Shown in pieces: positions 17,498 through 27,063 of a DNA stretch of 64,000 nt (position 1 is the first letter of the stretch; every line of letters begins with the position of its first letter). The position numbers were made by a program, and so were the translations under genes. This DNA is from Desulforhopalus sp. GTDB lineage: Bacteria; Desulfobacterota; Desulfobulbia; Desulfobulbales; Desulfocapsaceae. The notes under the pieces are model-generated. The model was not told the origin of the DNA. It ran no database searches and saw only the letters and a program-made list of their open reading frames with translations. The stretch is taken from the NCBI GenBank assembly GCA_030247675.1, contig JAOTRX010000010.1:62001-126000 (forward strand), read 5' to 3'.

Positions 17498-18268
17498 ATG
17501 AAAACCGCTCGATTTGTTGTTGTTCTTGTTGTCCTGCTCCTGATGCCATGCTCGTTGGTCGCAGCTCCTCATCATAAAGCCTTGAGTGCCCTTCCTGATC
17601 TCCTTGATGAGGATACTAATATTGAGGAGGAGGTAGAGGAACCGCCAGAGGTGCCGACCTATGATCCGCTTGAGCCGATGAATCGTTTTTTCTTTGAGGT
17701 TAATGATCGTTTGTATTTCTGGGTGCTGAAGCCGGTATCAAAGGGGTACAGCTGGCTTTTGCCGGAAGAATTGCGAGAATGCATCGGGAGTTTTTTCCAA
17801 AACATCGGTTTCCCTATAACATTTTTAAATGCTGCCTTGCAGGCTGATGGGGGGAAGATGCTTAAGGCTACCGAACGGTTTCTCATCAACAGCACCATTG
17901 GTGTGTACGGTCTGGTTGATGTTGCCGGTCAGGAATTTGGTATTCCTCCCCAACGCGCTGATTTCGGTCAGACCCTCGGACGGTGGGGAATCGGCGAGGG
18001 GATATACCTTTGCTGGCCTATTGTCGGGCCATCTAATATCAGGGATTCCCTTGGCTTGGCCGTTGATTCCGTAGCCAATCCGCTTCCCTACGTTTATGAT
18101 GATCGAATCATCGACCTTGCCCTTTATTCGAGTTCCAAGGTTAATAGCTTGTCTCTTAACCCGGATCTGTACGAAGACCTGAAAAGATACTCGCTTGATC
18201 CTTACGTCGCCTCGCGCCAGGCCTATATCGAATATCGACGGGGACGTCTCGCCCAGAAAGATAACTAA
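17498..18268 (+). CDS. mlaA: MlaA family phospholipid-transport protein
   Basis: This 256-residue protein belongs to the MlaA/VacJ family, which removes misplaced phospholipids from the outer membrane outer leaflet. The DPLEPMNRFFFEVNDRLY segment near residue 50, the NIGFPITFLNAALQ helix, and the LGRWGIGEGIYLCWPIVGPSNIRD region are family hallmarks. An N-terminal hydrophobic signal (MKTARFVVVLVVLLLMPCS) precedes an acidic linker. The cysteine in LMPCS could be a lipid site, but the lipobox is not standard. The ATG at 17498 starts the signal peptide; a GTG at 17426 would bury it. No Mla ABC genes are adjacent. Confidence 0.92.
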   Translation: MKTARFVVVLVVLLLMPCSLVAAPHHKALSALPDLLDEDTNIEEEVEEPPEVPTYDPLEPMNRFFFEVNDRLYFWVLKPVSKGYSWLLPEELRECIGSFFQNIGFPITFLNAALQADGGKMLKATERFLINSTIGVYGLVDVAGQEFGIPPQRADFGQTLGRWGIGEGIYLCWPIVGPSNIRDSLGLAVDSVANPLPYVYDDRIIDLALYSSSKVNSLSLNPDLYEDLKRYSLDPYVASRQAYIEYRRGRLAQKDN

Positions 18269-18399
18269 ACAGGACATGTAATCCTGCAAGGAGAGTAAGC
18301 TTATCCCCAAATAGGGGAAACATGATGTGGCAAGTCAGCTATTCCCGGTAAATACTTGAGAGAGAAAAAGAGGGGAAGGCACAATCGCTGGCGTTAAAA

Positions 18400-18446
18400 A
18401 AGAAATCGGGCAGAAAATACAAACCTCGTAAATTCTACCCGATTGG
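18400..18446 (-). terminator. Possible terminator, minus-strand direction
   Basis: An imperfect stem (ATCGGG-x-AGAA with TTCT-x-CCCGAT) is followed, when read on the minus strand, by a T-rich run. It could end the ADP-ribosylglycohydrolase transcript, though it lies about 320 bp past that stop codon. A read in the other direction gives a G-run and no U-tract. Confidence 0.35.
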
Positions 18447-18502
18447 GGGGGGCTGGTTAACTCCCGTGTGGGATTACCCTATTTATAGCAATGTGCGTGC
18501 CA

Positions 18503-18530
18503 AAATGAAAACGATTTATTGTTTTCATTT
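18503..18530. other. Perfect 10-bp inverted repeat
   Basis: The arms AAATGAAAAC and GTTTTCATTT enclose the 8-base loop GATTTATT. The stem is AT-rich and symmetrical, as in a protein-binding site or a weak bidirectional terminator. No gene starts nearby on either side, which makes an operator role less likely. Confidence 0.5.
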
Positions 18531-18765
18531 AAGTATGCTATTTCAGGATGTTATTCAGGAGTGTTTTTTGTCGTAAAAAATTAACGGCTTTCCGGTTACG
18601 CGAAACCGTTGTCCGTTTCCAAAGTGTAATTCGAGGTTGTTACTGGTAATCCTTTTGCATCCAGCTCAAAAAGTGGCAGATGCCAGGTTTCAACATTCTT
18701 CGCTTCCTTCTCACCTTGGTTGAGGAAGGGAATACGTCGTACCGGAAGAGGCAACCGGCCAAACA

Positions 18766-19674
18766 CTAGGGCAGTTTATTCAAGGCGGTTCGTATCTCCT
18801 GGTAAGCAGCCAGATTCTGTAACCAAAGTTCAGGTAGTGCCTCCATCCCCAACCCTGCGCCGAGGAGCATTCCGACAACCATGCCGCGGGCGGCGGAGTC
18901 ACCCCCAGCCATAGCTGTTTCGATGAGAGCTCCCTCAAGATCTTTAGGAGAATGAAGAACTGTGTAAACCGCTCCCGGCAGGGCAGCGCTCATTGAGCAT
19001 GCCTGTCCGAAGTCCTTAACCGCTTGACGGATGCTGACGTCGGGTTGGTCAAGGCAGCGGCGAAGTCGAAGGTCAAGATCGATGTCCGCGATACCATTTG
19101 CCAGGGCCTCGTTGAACGCCTCGCGGGGCGGTGCGCCATGAAGGATGGCGTAACAGCTGTGGGCCAGGAAAACGGCGCCATCAACTGCTCCCGGCCCATT
19201 GTGGCTTAACGCTGTTTGGGCTCGAATGGCAGTCAACAAACCCTCAAGATCATCCCGGTAGCAATAAATCAGAGGGGCCATGCGCGCAGCTCCGCCGAGA
19301 TCGGTGGAAGGGGAGCCGCTGGTGTCCGGAGAACGGCCTTGTTCAAGGTTCTGCAGTGTCGCTTTGGTGGCCCGATCCATATAACCGCTATAATCGGCAA
19401 AGAATTCCCGCCATTGCCGAGCAAAGGCCGGTAAGGAAAATTGCCCGCCCTGAAGGACGAGATGCCTGAGGAGCAACAGGCTTTGGTCGCCGTAGTGGGT
19501 AAATTCGCCTTTTTTTTTCGTTTGATGGTAACTTCCTTCCAGAGGTGGCAGCAGGTCAGTAATTCGGCCGGTGTGCCTATCGATCTGTTCAGTGTCATAT
19601 ATCCAATGAACTCCCAAGGCCAGCGAGTCGCCTAGAAATGAGGCGAGAACCATTGCTTCAGCTGATAATTTCAT
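18766..19674 (-). CDS. ADP-ribosylglycohydrolase family protein
   Basis: This 302-residue protein has the DraG/ARH fold pattern. GDSLALGVHW near residue 15 supplies the first part of the di-metal site, and AMAGGDSAARGMVVGMLLGAGLG near 265 supplies the second. Members remove ADP-ribose from proteins or nucleotides; here the substrate is unknown. The ATG at 19674 has GAGGAGG upstream and is preferred over an in-frame start 24 bp earlier. No dinitrogenase reductase genes are nearby, so a nitrogenase link is not supported. It is a single gene between convergent mlaA and the divergent AsmA gene. Confidence 0.85.
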   Translation of the reverse strand: MKLSAEAMVLASFLGDSLALGVHWIYDTEQIDRHTGRITDLLPPLEGSYHQTKKKGEFTHYGDQSLLLLRHLVLQGGQFSLPAFARQWREFFADYSGYMDRATKATLQNLEQGRSPDTSGSPSTDLGGAARMAPLIYCYRDDLEGLLTAIRAQTALSHNGPGAVDGAVFLAHSCYAILHGAPPREAFNEALANGIADIDLDLRLRRCLDQPDVSIRQAVKDFGQACSMSAALPGAVYTVLHSPKDLEGALIETAMAGGDSAARGMVVGMLLGAGLGMEALPELWLQNLAAYQEIRTALNKLP

Positions 19675-20017
19675 GAAAACCTCCTCAAGCAAAAACACTC
19701 ATATGGTGGTGAGCGCGATATGTGGTGAATTTAGGCAATTGTATTAACAAAGGTAAAGATGATGGCTGGTTCTGTCAAATGCGTCGCTGCTTATGGCTGG
19801 TCTGCCGAGTAGTGATGAGGTTCCGCCGATTTAAAAAAAAAATTACCGGCAAAAGGTTTTCCGGCGCACGGACAGGTGTTTGTGACTTGACATATCTGTA
19901 TATGTTAGTAATTCTTTGGCCATTTCATGGTGATACCAGAGGTGTGGCAAGAAATTGCCGTATTGTCGGCGGATTTGCTGCCGCCTTCTGAGAGGATTTG
20001 AGGAAGGAAAGATTGTT
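19675..20017. other. Divergent intergenic region
   Basis: This 343-bp region should carry promoters for the ADP-ribosylglycohydrolase (minus) and the AsmA protein (plus). A TTGACA box lies at 19887-19892, with TAATTC after a 16-bp spacer as a weak -10. A short open frame at 19722-19991 has no ribosome-binding site and no recognisable product. Confidence 0.4.
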
Positions 20018-22144
20018 ATGAGTGCTGTCGCGATGTCGTGGAGTCGAAGGGTGAAGCAGGTTGTACGATATGGAGTTGTGCCTGCGGGGATTTTTATGAT
20101 TCTCCTCCTTCTCACCCTCTTTCTGATTCCGGTTGTTGTTAATGTGCAGAGATTTGTCCCGGAAATCGAGACTTTGGTAACGGAGGGAAGCGGACGGCCG
20201 TTTTCCCTCGGTAGTGATTTCAATGTGACTTTCTTTCCCTCGTTGAGCCTTTCATTTTCCGACATGAAGCTTGGCAACCCTTCCGGGTTTGGCGGTGATG
20301 AATTCATGAATATCCGCACCTTTGAGGCGCGGATAAAAATTTTGCCCCTGCTCAGGAAAAAAATTGAGTTCAGCCGGTTTGTAGTTGGTGGACTATCTCT
20401 CAATCTCGAAAAGAACAGCTCCGGCCAGGAGAATTGGCATCTCAACCCAAAGGCTTCGTCTGCCTCTCCCACCCAGGGGCCAATGCCGCCGGTGCTGGCC
20501 GGGCTTGCCGAGCACTTTGCCTTTACTCTCCTGGCAGTGACTGATGGACAGATAACATGGCGAGATAAAAAGCAAAATATTGATTATCGAGTCGAGGATA
20601 TCATGCTGGTGCTGAATGATTTTTCATCGACAAACCCGGTGACCGCCGATTGCCGGGCAAACTTCAATGGTCGGCCTGTTGCCGTGGATGGCAAAGTCGG
20701 GCCGGTACAAATGCAAAAGGGTGTGGGCACTCTGCCGGTTGACCTGAGTTTCAATGTTGCCAATACCCTGCAAGGAAAGCTGCGGGGGACGATTGCTGAA
20801 CAGAAAATGGCCAGTGAATTGGCCATAATCGTCTCGCCATTTTCTCCCCGTGAGTTTTTTTCTGCCGGCAATTTTCCTTTTGATCTTTCAGCAATCGACC
20901 CTCAGGTCTTCACCAAATTGGCGCTGGAGATGGTCGTTAAAGGCGGCAAGGAGAAGATCCTTATCGAAAAAGCGACTGGTCACCTTGATGACTCGAATTT
21001 TTTCTTCACCTTTGAAGCAAAGAATCCTGGTTCCCCTGAAATAGGGTTTACCATTGATCTCGACCGTATCGATCTGGACCGCTACCTGCCGTCGGTTAAG
21101 CCAACAGGTAAGGATCTGACCAAAGAAGGCAAGAGGGATGAAGGCCCGGCAAGTGATCACCGGCTAGCCAGGGAAATTGCCCTGGGAGGTGTGGTCAAGA
21201 TCGGCGAACTAAAAGCCTTCGGCAGTACCCTTGCCGAGGTGAACATTCCGGTTCAAGGTAAGGATGGGCTGTTTACCTTCGCTCCTGCCGCCAACGCCGC
21301 ATACGGGGGTAAGGTGGAGACGCATCTCACTCTCGATATGCAGGACGATGAGCCGGCCATTCAGGCCACTTTTGCCGCCCAGGGCCTTGCCGCAGAGCCC
21401 TTGCTGCGGGATCTGTTCGGTTGGGATAAATTGCATGGCACCCTTTCCGCCGAAATAACGATGGAGGCAGCTGGAGATACCCTCCAGGCCATACACAAGA
21501 GCATCGACGGCCAGGTGAGGGTGCAGATGCAGGATGGGGCCCTGGCAGGGGTTGATTTGGCTCGGCCGGATGTCATTGCTGGCCGGGCAAATGGCCTGAA
21601 TTCAGACGATCCTGCTGCCGAGTTGCCGCGTCTGGAATTCACTGAGGCAAAAGGTGCTGCCATTATCAAAGATGGCATCCTTTATTTAAAAGAGGCTGAT
21701 CTCGGTACGCCGGCTGCCTGGATACAGCTCAGTGGCACGATCGACACCATTCTGCGGCAGATGGATGTGCAGGTAGAGAGCGGGTACGAGGTAACGGTTA
21801 AAGGCAAGGGTGGACGAGAGGAAAAGACCAGTCAGTCCTCCCGGTTTTTAATTACTGGCCCTTTTTCCGGGCTTACACTGAATAATCTGACGAACCACTC
21901 CGGCCCCGTTGCCCTAAGCGGGAAGATGAATGCCAGATATCTGGTGGAGCAAAAGCTCCCCTCACCGGTTGACGACGATGTGAAAAATCTGGTAGGCAAG
22001 GATCTGGTCGATCCGGTGGTGGTTGCTCAGCGTTTCGGTCTGCAGCCGGACATTCTACGGCGGAGTGAGGTGAAGAAGAAATTGCCGGTTGGCAGCGGAA
22101 AGGTCAACATCGGTACATTACAGGAGGAGCCCGCCCTGCCGTGA
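20018..22144 (+). CDS. AsmA family protein
   Basis: This 708-residue protein has one N-terminal membrane segment (about 18-40: PAGIFMILLLLTLFLIPVV), followed by a large periplasmic region of beta-rich AsmA/DUF748 type. Segments such as LNPDDGSGRPF-like and FSLSFSDMKLGNPSGF near residue 90 match the AsmA N-terminal domain, and the C-terminal AEITMEAAGDTLQAIHKSIDGQVRVQMQDG region matches the AsmA C-terminal domain. Such proteins bridge inner and outer membranes and carry phospholipids. The ATG at 20018 has aggaagga upstream; the longer frame to 19955 includes no signal. No operon partner is evident. Confidence 0.85.
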   Translation: MSAVAMSWSRRVKQVVRYGVVPAGIFMILLLLTLFLIPVVVNVQRFVPEIETLVTEGSGRPFSLGSDFNVTFFPSLSLSFSDMKLGNPSGFGGDEFMNIRTFEARIKILPLLRKKIEFSRFVVGGLSLNLEKNSSGQENWHLNPKASSASPTQGPMPPVLAGLAEHFAFTLLAVTDGQITWRDKKQNIDYRVEDIMLVLNDFSSTNPVTADCRANFNGRPVAVDGKVGPVQMQKGVGTLPVDLSFNVANTLQGKLRGTIAEQKMASELAIIVSPFSPREFFSAGNFPFDLSAIDPQVFTKLALEMVVKGGKEKILIEKATGHLDDSNFFFTFEAKNPGSPEIGFTIDLDRIDLDRYLPSVKPTGKDLTKEGKRDEGPASDHRLAREIALGGVVKIGELKAFGSTLAEVNIPVQGKDGLFTFAPAANAAYGGKVETHLTLDMQDDEPAIQATFAAQGLAAEPLLRDLFGWDKLHGTLSAEITMEAAGDTLQAIHKSIDGQVRVQMQDGALAGVDLARPDVIAGRANGLNSDDPAAELPRLEFTEAKGAAIIKDGILYLKEADLGTPAAWIQLSGTIDTILRQMDVQVESGYEVTVKGKGGREEKTSQSSRFLITGPFSGLTLNNLTNHSGPVALSGKMNARYLVEQKLPSPVDDDVKNLVGKDLVDPVVVAQRFGLQPDILRRSEVKKKLPVGSGKVNIGTLQEEPALP

Positions 22145-22183
22145 TGGCCGGCAAGGAGCGCATTACCTGATGCGGCCCTTTGT

Positions 22184-23152
22184 TTATTCTCGTCTTTGGT
22201 CAAAACAGACCGTGCTTCCCGGTATGGCCTTTGCCATTTTTTGCATCTCGGTACAGGCATCGTTCACCTCAAGATAGGAGAAGAAGTGGCGATAGCTGAG
22301 ATCAATTCCGGCAATGCTGATGCTCATGATCGGAAAGATCTGCGGCCGGCCGCGCCGGTCTATTGCCTGAATGCAGCGCAGTTCGGTGTCCTGCCTGTTA
22401 TAGAAGGTGATAATGTCCTGATCGAACTTGCTAATGATGTCCTGGGTTACTGCCGAGCATAAACCGGCAGGCACGGTCAGAATAAAATCATCACCACCAA
22501 TATGGCCGATGAATGCATCAGGACATCCCGCCTTGGTTACTGCTTTTTTCAACACCTCCGCCATAAATCGTATGACCTCATCGCCTCGGGTGAACCCATA
22601 TTTATCGTTATAGGCCTTGAAGTTGTCGATATCGGTATACATGACGCTGACGTGATGAATGCCTCGCAGCAGTTGTTCGATACGCTGGGCGATGCTGTTA
22701 TTGCCTGGCAGTCCGGTGACCGGATTGATATCGAGGGCAAGGCCATGCAGGCGTTTCAGTTCGCACCTTGCTTCCCGGAGCTCCAGGTGATTGTTGAGTC
22801 TCGCCCGGACGATTGCCGGATTGAATGGTTTGGCGATATAGTCGACAGCACCAAGTTCCAGGCCTTTTGATTCATCGTCGCCCTCGCTTCGCGCCGATAT
22901 GAAAATCAGCGGAGTTTCCCGCCATCTTGCGTTTTCCTTGAGGTGCCGGCACGTCTCAAAACCATTCATTCCCGGCATGACAATATCCAGGAGGATCAGG
23001 TCCGGCTCAACGATGCTGAGCATCTCAAGCCCCTCTTCGCCGCTTTTTGCAAAAAAGACCTCATGTTGTTCGGCTAGCAGACTTATCAGTATCTTGATGT
23101 GCTCGATGCTGTCGTCAATGATGAGGATTCTGCCAGCCCGTGTTTGCGACAT
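22184..23152 (-). CDS. Response regulator with GGDEF domain
   Basis: This 322-residue protein has a receiver domain (about 8-125) with acidic pocket DD at 13-14, phospho-acceptor Asp in LILLDIVMPG near 57 and the conserved Lys in IAKPF near 107. A diguanylate-cyclase-type domain follows from about 150. The signature loop is IGGDDF instead of GGDEF or GGEEF, so activity may be reduced or altered. The RxxD inhibitory site five residues upstream is absent. It starts 3 bp after the stop of the BarA-like kinase, so the kinase and this regulator are translated together and probably act in one pathway linking a membrane signal to cyclic-di-GMP. Confidence 0.88.
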   Translation of the reverse strand: MSQTRAGRILIIDDSIEHIKILISLLAEQHEVFFAKSGEEGLEMLSIVEPDLILLDIVMPGMNGFETCRHLKENARWRETPLIFISARSEGDDESKGLELGAVDYIAKPFNPAIVRARLNNHLELREARCELKRLHGLALDINPVTGLPGNNSIAQRIEQLLRGIHHVSVMYTDIDNFKAYNDKYGFTRGDEVIRFMAEVLKKAVTKAGCPDAFIGHIGGDDFILTVPAGLCSAVTQDIISKFDQDIITFYNRQDTELRCIQAIDRRGRPQIFPIMSISIAGIDLSYRHFFSYLEVNDACTEMQKMAKAIPGSTVCFDQRRE

Positions 23153-23155
23153 GTT

Positions 23156-26100
23156 TTATTTGAGACCTCTTTTGCCGGATAAGGAATTTTGCCATTGATT
23201 CAGTAAATGTTGTGCCTTGGCAAAGTCCAGATCATTGATATGTTTTTCTATTCTCCCAAAAACCAGGCCGTCTTCCTGTTCAAGGTAGTCGTGGAGCTGG
23301 TGGATTTGTTTGATGGCCCTGCAACTATTGCTTTTTAGCGAGTCGGACAGATCGGCAAGCAGGGTTTGGCGGTTTTTAACCTGGTTATCGCTCTGTTGCG
23401 CCGTATCTTGGCAGTTCGCTATCGAAGACTGACAATTGTATAGATATGGTCTGAGAAAACCACAGATATTTTCGGATTCTCGCCCAATGTCAGCCAATAG
23501 AGAATCACATTCCTGGAGTTTCTTCCTCCTAATCGACAACTCAAGCTGGGCGCAGTGAGAAAAAAGTCTGCTCATTCCTAAACTGCCACTGACCCCTTTC
23601 AGGGTGTGGGTCAGATTCCGGAGATCCTCGAAAGCGAGGTTTTTCAGCTGCTCTTGCATGCGACCGGGAAAGCCCTCGTAAGTATTCAAGAATGTTTTTA
23701 AAAGTTCCCCGTACAGCTCAGCATCTCCGGCTATTCGGGCGAGTCCTGCCTGCATATCAATACAAGCAGGACTCCTTAAAATGTTGATTGTCTGGGTTGA
23801 GGAGATCTGTGGTGAACTTTTCTGTGGTTCAAGGGCCGCTTTTGGCAGCAACTCGGCAATGAGGGCGTATAAGGCGTCAGGGTTGATTGGTTTGGTTATG
23901 TAGTCAGACATTCCCAACTCCAGGCACTTTTCCTTTTCCTCCGGCATTGCATGGGCGGTGATGGCGATTATCGGCAGGGTTCCGGTTGGTCCGGGTAATT
24001 GCCGAATCGCCTGTGTTGCCTTATAGCCATCCATGACCGGCATCTGGAGGTCCATGAGGACGAGGTCGAAATTCGTCGCTTCCGAGCGACGGAGGATATC
24101 CAATGCCTCGGCCCCATTAGCTGCGACGGTGACTGCGATGCCGGCCGAGTGGAGGAAACCGAGGGCCACCTGTTGATTGATCTCGTTGTCCTCAACAAGG
24201 AGAATCTTTGCTCCTTGAAGATGCCCGGGTGGTGGCTGGAAGGTCTTTTGCTGGTTGTCGGTGGAAGGAAGATGGTAGACTCCTTCCACCTTTAGCAAGG
24301 TGAGAAGCGCTTGCAGTAATCGTGCTGGGGTGATCGGTTTGGCGAGAAAGAGATCGCAGTCCGGAAGGGACTTCCCGGAAAAATGGGTGGCAAGCCGGTG
24401 CATACCAACCATTAATATTGCCGGTTTTACAGTGTTCGAGGTCGATGACTTGATTTTTCGCAGCATCTCCGGATACCGTTGTCCATAGGTCGGGCAATCA
24501 ATAATCACCAGATCATAGGGGGGGAGGTTTCCCTGGGAATGCAGGGCGGAGAAAACTTCATCAAAGGACAGAGCCTGAAAGACCGTGACACCGAAATTGG
24601 TGAGCTGGCAGGACAATTCCGTGGCGGTTTGCGGTGTGTCCGACATGACTATCGCCTTTTTGCCACTTATCGCCTCAGGCGCCGAGAAGAACCGAGGCGA
24701 ATCCTCCTGGCGTTCAAGCGGCAGGGAAAAACTAAAGGTGGTTCCGGTGCTTTCTCCGCGATCTAAATAGATATGCCCGTTCATCATTTCAACCAGGCGC
24801 TTGCAGATTGCAAGGCCCAAGCCGGTCCCCCCGAATCTACGGGTGATCGATGTGTCAGCCTGGGTGAAAGGCTGAAAAAGGTTTTTCGCTTGTTCATCGG
24901 AGATACCGGCACCGGTATCCTGCACGGAAAAAAGCAGTCGCACCATATTGTTGTCGTCATCGTCTTTCTCAGGAAGCGTTGAGATATGCAGGCTGATAAA
25001 ACCGCTTTCGGTAAATTTAAAGGCATTGGTGATGAGATTGGTAAGAACCTGGCCAAGGCGTAACGCGTCTCCTTTGACCATGCATGGAGTCTCGGCTTCG
25101 ATATGGAAGTAGAATTCCAGTCCGGATTCCTCACTTCTCAGGCTGATAATTGTCGATAGGTTTTCGAGAACATCGCGCAGATCGAAGGGGAAGTTCTCGA
25201 TGGTGAATTTCCCCGCCTCGATCTTGGCGTAATCGAGTATGGCGTTGATGATACCAAGAAGGGAATGGGATGCATTGTTGATTTTCCCTAGATAATCGAG
25301 ATGATCCTCAGGTTTGGCGGTCCTGAGAGCGAGGTCGGAAAAGCCGAGGATGGCATTCATCGGCGTTCGTATCTCATGGCTCATATGGGCGAGGAATTCC
25401 ATTTTGGCTATTGCCGATTTTTCGGCAATCTCCTTGGCCTTATACATTTCACTGGAAAAATAATTGACCGATCTGGTGATTTCGCTGATTTCATCGCATC
25501 CTTCAACGGGGATACGTTTGTTTTCTCCGGCAACCATGGCCAATACCGTCCGATTGAGGTGGCGGAGACGAGCTATCAAGACGCGGCGAAAGTAAAAAAA
25601 GAAGATGACGGCCAGAAGGATTGAGGCGATGAAAAGAGCTGAGAGAATCCGTATCAGCTGTTTGACTTTATCAGACATTAAAAGGGTTTGGGAACCGACC
25701 GAGGAAGTAAGCTGAAAAAAGCCGGCAAGGCTGGACTCCTCCTTTTCGTCTACTAGGCCTTTGGCCAAGGTGTATTGGGCATCCGATTGGCCGCGGATGC
25801 TTTCAAAATGTTGGGCGAGCTTTAAAACACCCTGATCTCCGAGTGTTTCTGTATGGATTCGAGCAATTAAATCCGTGATCGTTTGCTGCAGATGCGATGG
25901 CAGCGTTTGGCCGGCAGCGGTCATCTCGGCAAGCGTCTTTTCTACGTCCTTGACATGTTCGTCAATGCTTTGCAGGGCATTCCCCGAGGCCGCCAGCTGG
26001 ACGTGGGAAATGGTGGCGATAGCTTGGTCGACAATGCTTTTGACGGTTGCGGAGGTGGCGGCATCGCCCTCAAGATTCTGGGTGTCCCTTGATATCGTCA

Positions 26101-26602
26101 AAGTATGTTGGAAAAGTGGCAGCAAGTTGGCGATGGCGGTCAATACGTCTTGCCGAAGGTCTATTTGCAAACTGACGAGATTGTCCAGTTCACTAAGAAT
26201 ATTCTTCAGGGTTTGGAGCTTCGTATCGTTGCCGGCCTCTATTTCTGGTGTTCGGCTCACTGAGAAATTCGCAAGCTTGGTAAAATGATGGTTGATTTTA
26301 TCAACCAGTATGCGTCGTTCGGAATGTGCTTGGGCCGAGTGGAGGTAGCCAGTCTGTTGGAGAAGCTGGTTTAGAAGAATGGAGGTCTGGGCCTCATGGG
26401 TTGCTTGCGGAAAAGTCCGGTTTGACAGATCCAGTAATACCTGTTGAAAGCCAATGAAACCGAGAAGGGAGATGATCGAAATTGCAGAAAAAAGTGTTCC
26501 GGTGAGGAGTATCCCGCCTATGACTGTGGCCGCGATGGATCGTGGCCGGTAAAAGGTTTTCGTCGTCGCTGTAGACAGCTCAGGTGGGTTGCTTTTATTC
26601 AT
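23156..26602 (-). CDS. BarA-like hybrid histidine kinase (REC-REC-HPt)
   Basis: This 1148-residue membrane kinase has a TM segment near 25-45, a periplasmic helical sensor to about 320, a second TM near 325-345, a HAMP domain, and HisKA with phospho-His in AHMSHEIRTPMNAI near 405. The HATPase follows (about 515-630), then two receivers (about 660-780 and 800-925) and an HPt domain with LTHTLKGVSGSLG near 1000. The second receiver is canonical (VEDNEINQQ, LVLMDLQMPVMDG, ITKPI). The first has lost one residue of the acidic pair (MSDT) but keeps Asp in VIIDCP. It is probably the start of a phosphorelay to the REC-GGDEF protein downstream. The signal sensed is unknown. Confidence 0.92.
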   Translation of the reverse strand: MNKSNPPELSTATTKTFYRPRSIAATVIGGILLTGTLFSAISIISLLGFIGFQQVLLDLSNRTFPQATHEAQTSILLNQLLQQTGYLHSAQAHSERRILVDKINHHFTKLANFSVSRTPEIEAGNDTKLQTLKNILSELDNLVSLQIDLRQDVLTAIANLLPLFQHTLTISRDTQNLEGDAATSATVKSIVDQAIATISHVQLAASGNALQSIDEHVKDVEKTLAEMTAAGQTLPSHLQQTITDLIARIHTETLGDQGVLKLAQHFESIRGQSDAQYTLAKGLVDEKEESSLAGFFQLTSSVGSQTLLMSDKVKQLIRILSALFIASILLAVIFFFYFRRVLIARLRHLNRTVLAMVAGENKRIPVEGCDEISEITRSVNYFSSEMYKAKEIAEKSAIAKMEFLAHMSHEIRTPMNAILGFSDLALRTAKPEDHLDYLGKINNASHSLLGIINAILDYAKIEAGKFTIENFPFDLRDVLENLSTIISLRSEESGLEFYFHIEAETPCMVKGDALRLGQVLTNLITNAFKFTESGFISLHISTLPEKDDDDNNMVRLLFSVQDTGAGISDEQAKNLFQPFTQADTSITRRFGGTGLGLAICKRLVEMMNGHIYLDRGESTGTTFSFSLPLERQEDSPRFFSAPEAISGKKAIVMSDTPQTATELSCQLTNFGVTVFQALSFDEVFSALHSQGNLPPYDLVIIDCPTYGQRYPEMLRKIKSSTSNTVKPAILMVGMHRLATHFSGKSLPDCDLFLAKPITPARLLQALLTLLKVEGVYHLPSTDNQQKTFQPPPGHLQGAKILLVEDNEINQQVALGFLHSAGIAVTVAANGAEALDILRRSEATNFDLVLMDLQMPVMDGYKATQAIRQLPGPTGTLPIIAITAHAMPEEKEKCLELGMSDYITKPINPDALYALIAELLPKAALEPQKSSPQISSTQTINILRSPACIDMQAGLARIAGDAELYGELLKTFLNTYEGFPGRMQEQLKNLAFEDLRNLTHTLKGVSGSLGMSRLFSHCAQLELSIRRKKLQECDSLLADIGRESENICGFLRPYLYNCQSSIANCQDTAQQSDNQVKNRQTLLADLSDSLKSNSCRAIKQIHQLHDYLEQEDGLVFGRIEKHINDLDFAKAQHLLNQWQNSLSGKRGLK

Positions 26603-27063
26603 ATCATGATGCCGTTGCCTGGCAGTGTTTTCTACTTGAGCACCTTTGATGCCGTGCTGTGCATGAGGATGATAAAAGGCTAGGGCGTTGGATAGTCCTC
26701 GTCATGTGAGTCACAAAATGGAGCAGCATAAGCGTGATACCATTCGAATATAATACCGATGTTCCGGTGATCTTTAGGGCTCTATTTACCAAAGAGCAGG
26801 GGAGGGACAAGAGAGCAGCTGAGATTGTATAGCAAAAAGCGAAAAAAAGTTAAGAGAAATGTCGGTGGCCAGTATTTTCTTGATACCGGAGATTTTTCCA
26901 CATAGAATTTACATTGTGAGAAAATTTATTAATGCCATGCTGGGTATCTCCGTTCATCTCACCAGGAAAATGATCGATACAAGGCACTTGTACCCCCCGA
27001 GAGGGATAAAGCCCTTTACCTGTTTGCCGGGGCCAGGGAATACGACTGAAAAGGGGTGAAGAA
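26603..27063. other. Divergent intergenic region, kinase / FecR protein
   Basis: This 461-bp gap holds no convincing gene. An open frame at 26604-26810 on the minus strand is rich in Ser, Cys and Leu and has no clear start signal. A purine-rich site (aaggggtgaag) precedes the FecR-domain gene. Short G/C-rich inverted segments lie near 26990-27040, but they do not match a riboswitch I recognise. Confidence 0.4.

Larger units (their letters stand above)
18269..18765. other. Intergenic region with inverted repeats
   Basis: This 497-bp gap lies between two convergent genes and has no convincing gene. It holds several inverted repeats: CAGGA/TCCTG and TCCCC/GGGGA just after mlaA, an imperfect ATCGGGCAGAA / TTCTACCCGAT stem near 18400-18446, and the perfect 10-bp stem at 18503-18530. 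These suggest bidirectional termination or a small structured RNA. Confidence 0.45.

Noticed and set aside
19722..19991. Short plus-strand frame before the AsmA gene
   Set aside because: No ribosome-binding site, biased composition, no recognised product; lies in a promoter region.
26980..27060. Possible cyclic-di-GMP or other riboswitch before the FecR gene
   Set aside because: The G/C-rich inverted segments do not match the conserved core of any riboswitch I can recognise.
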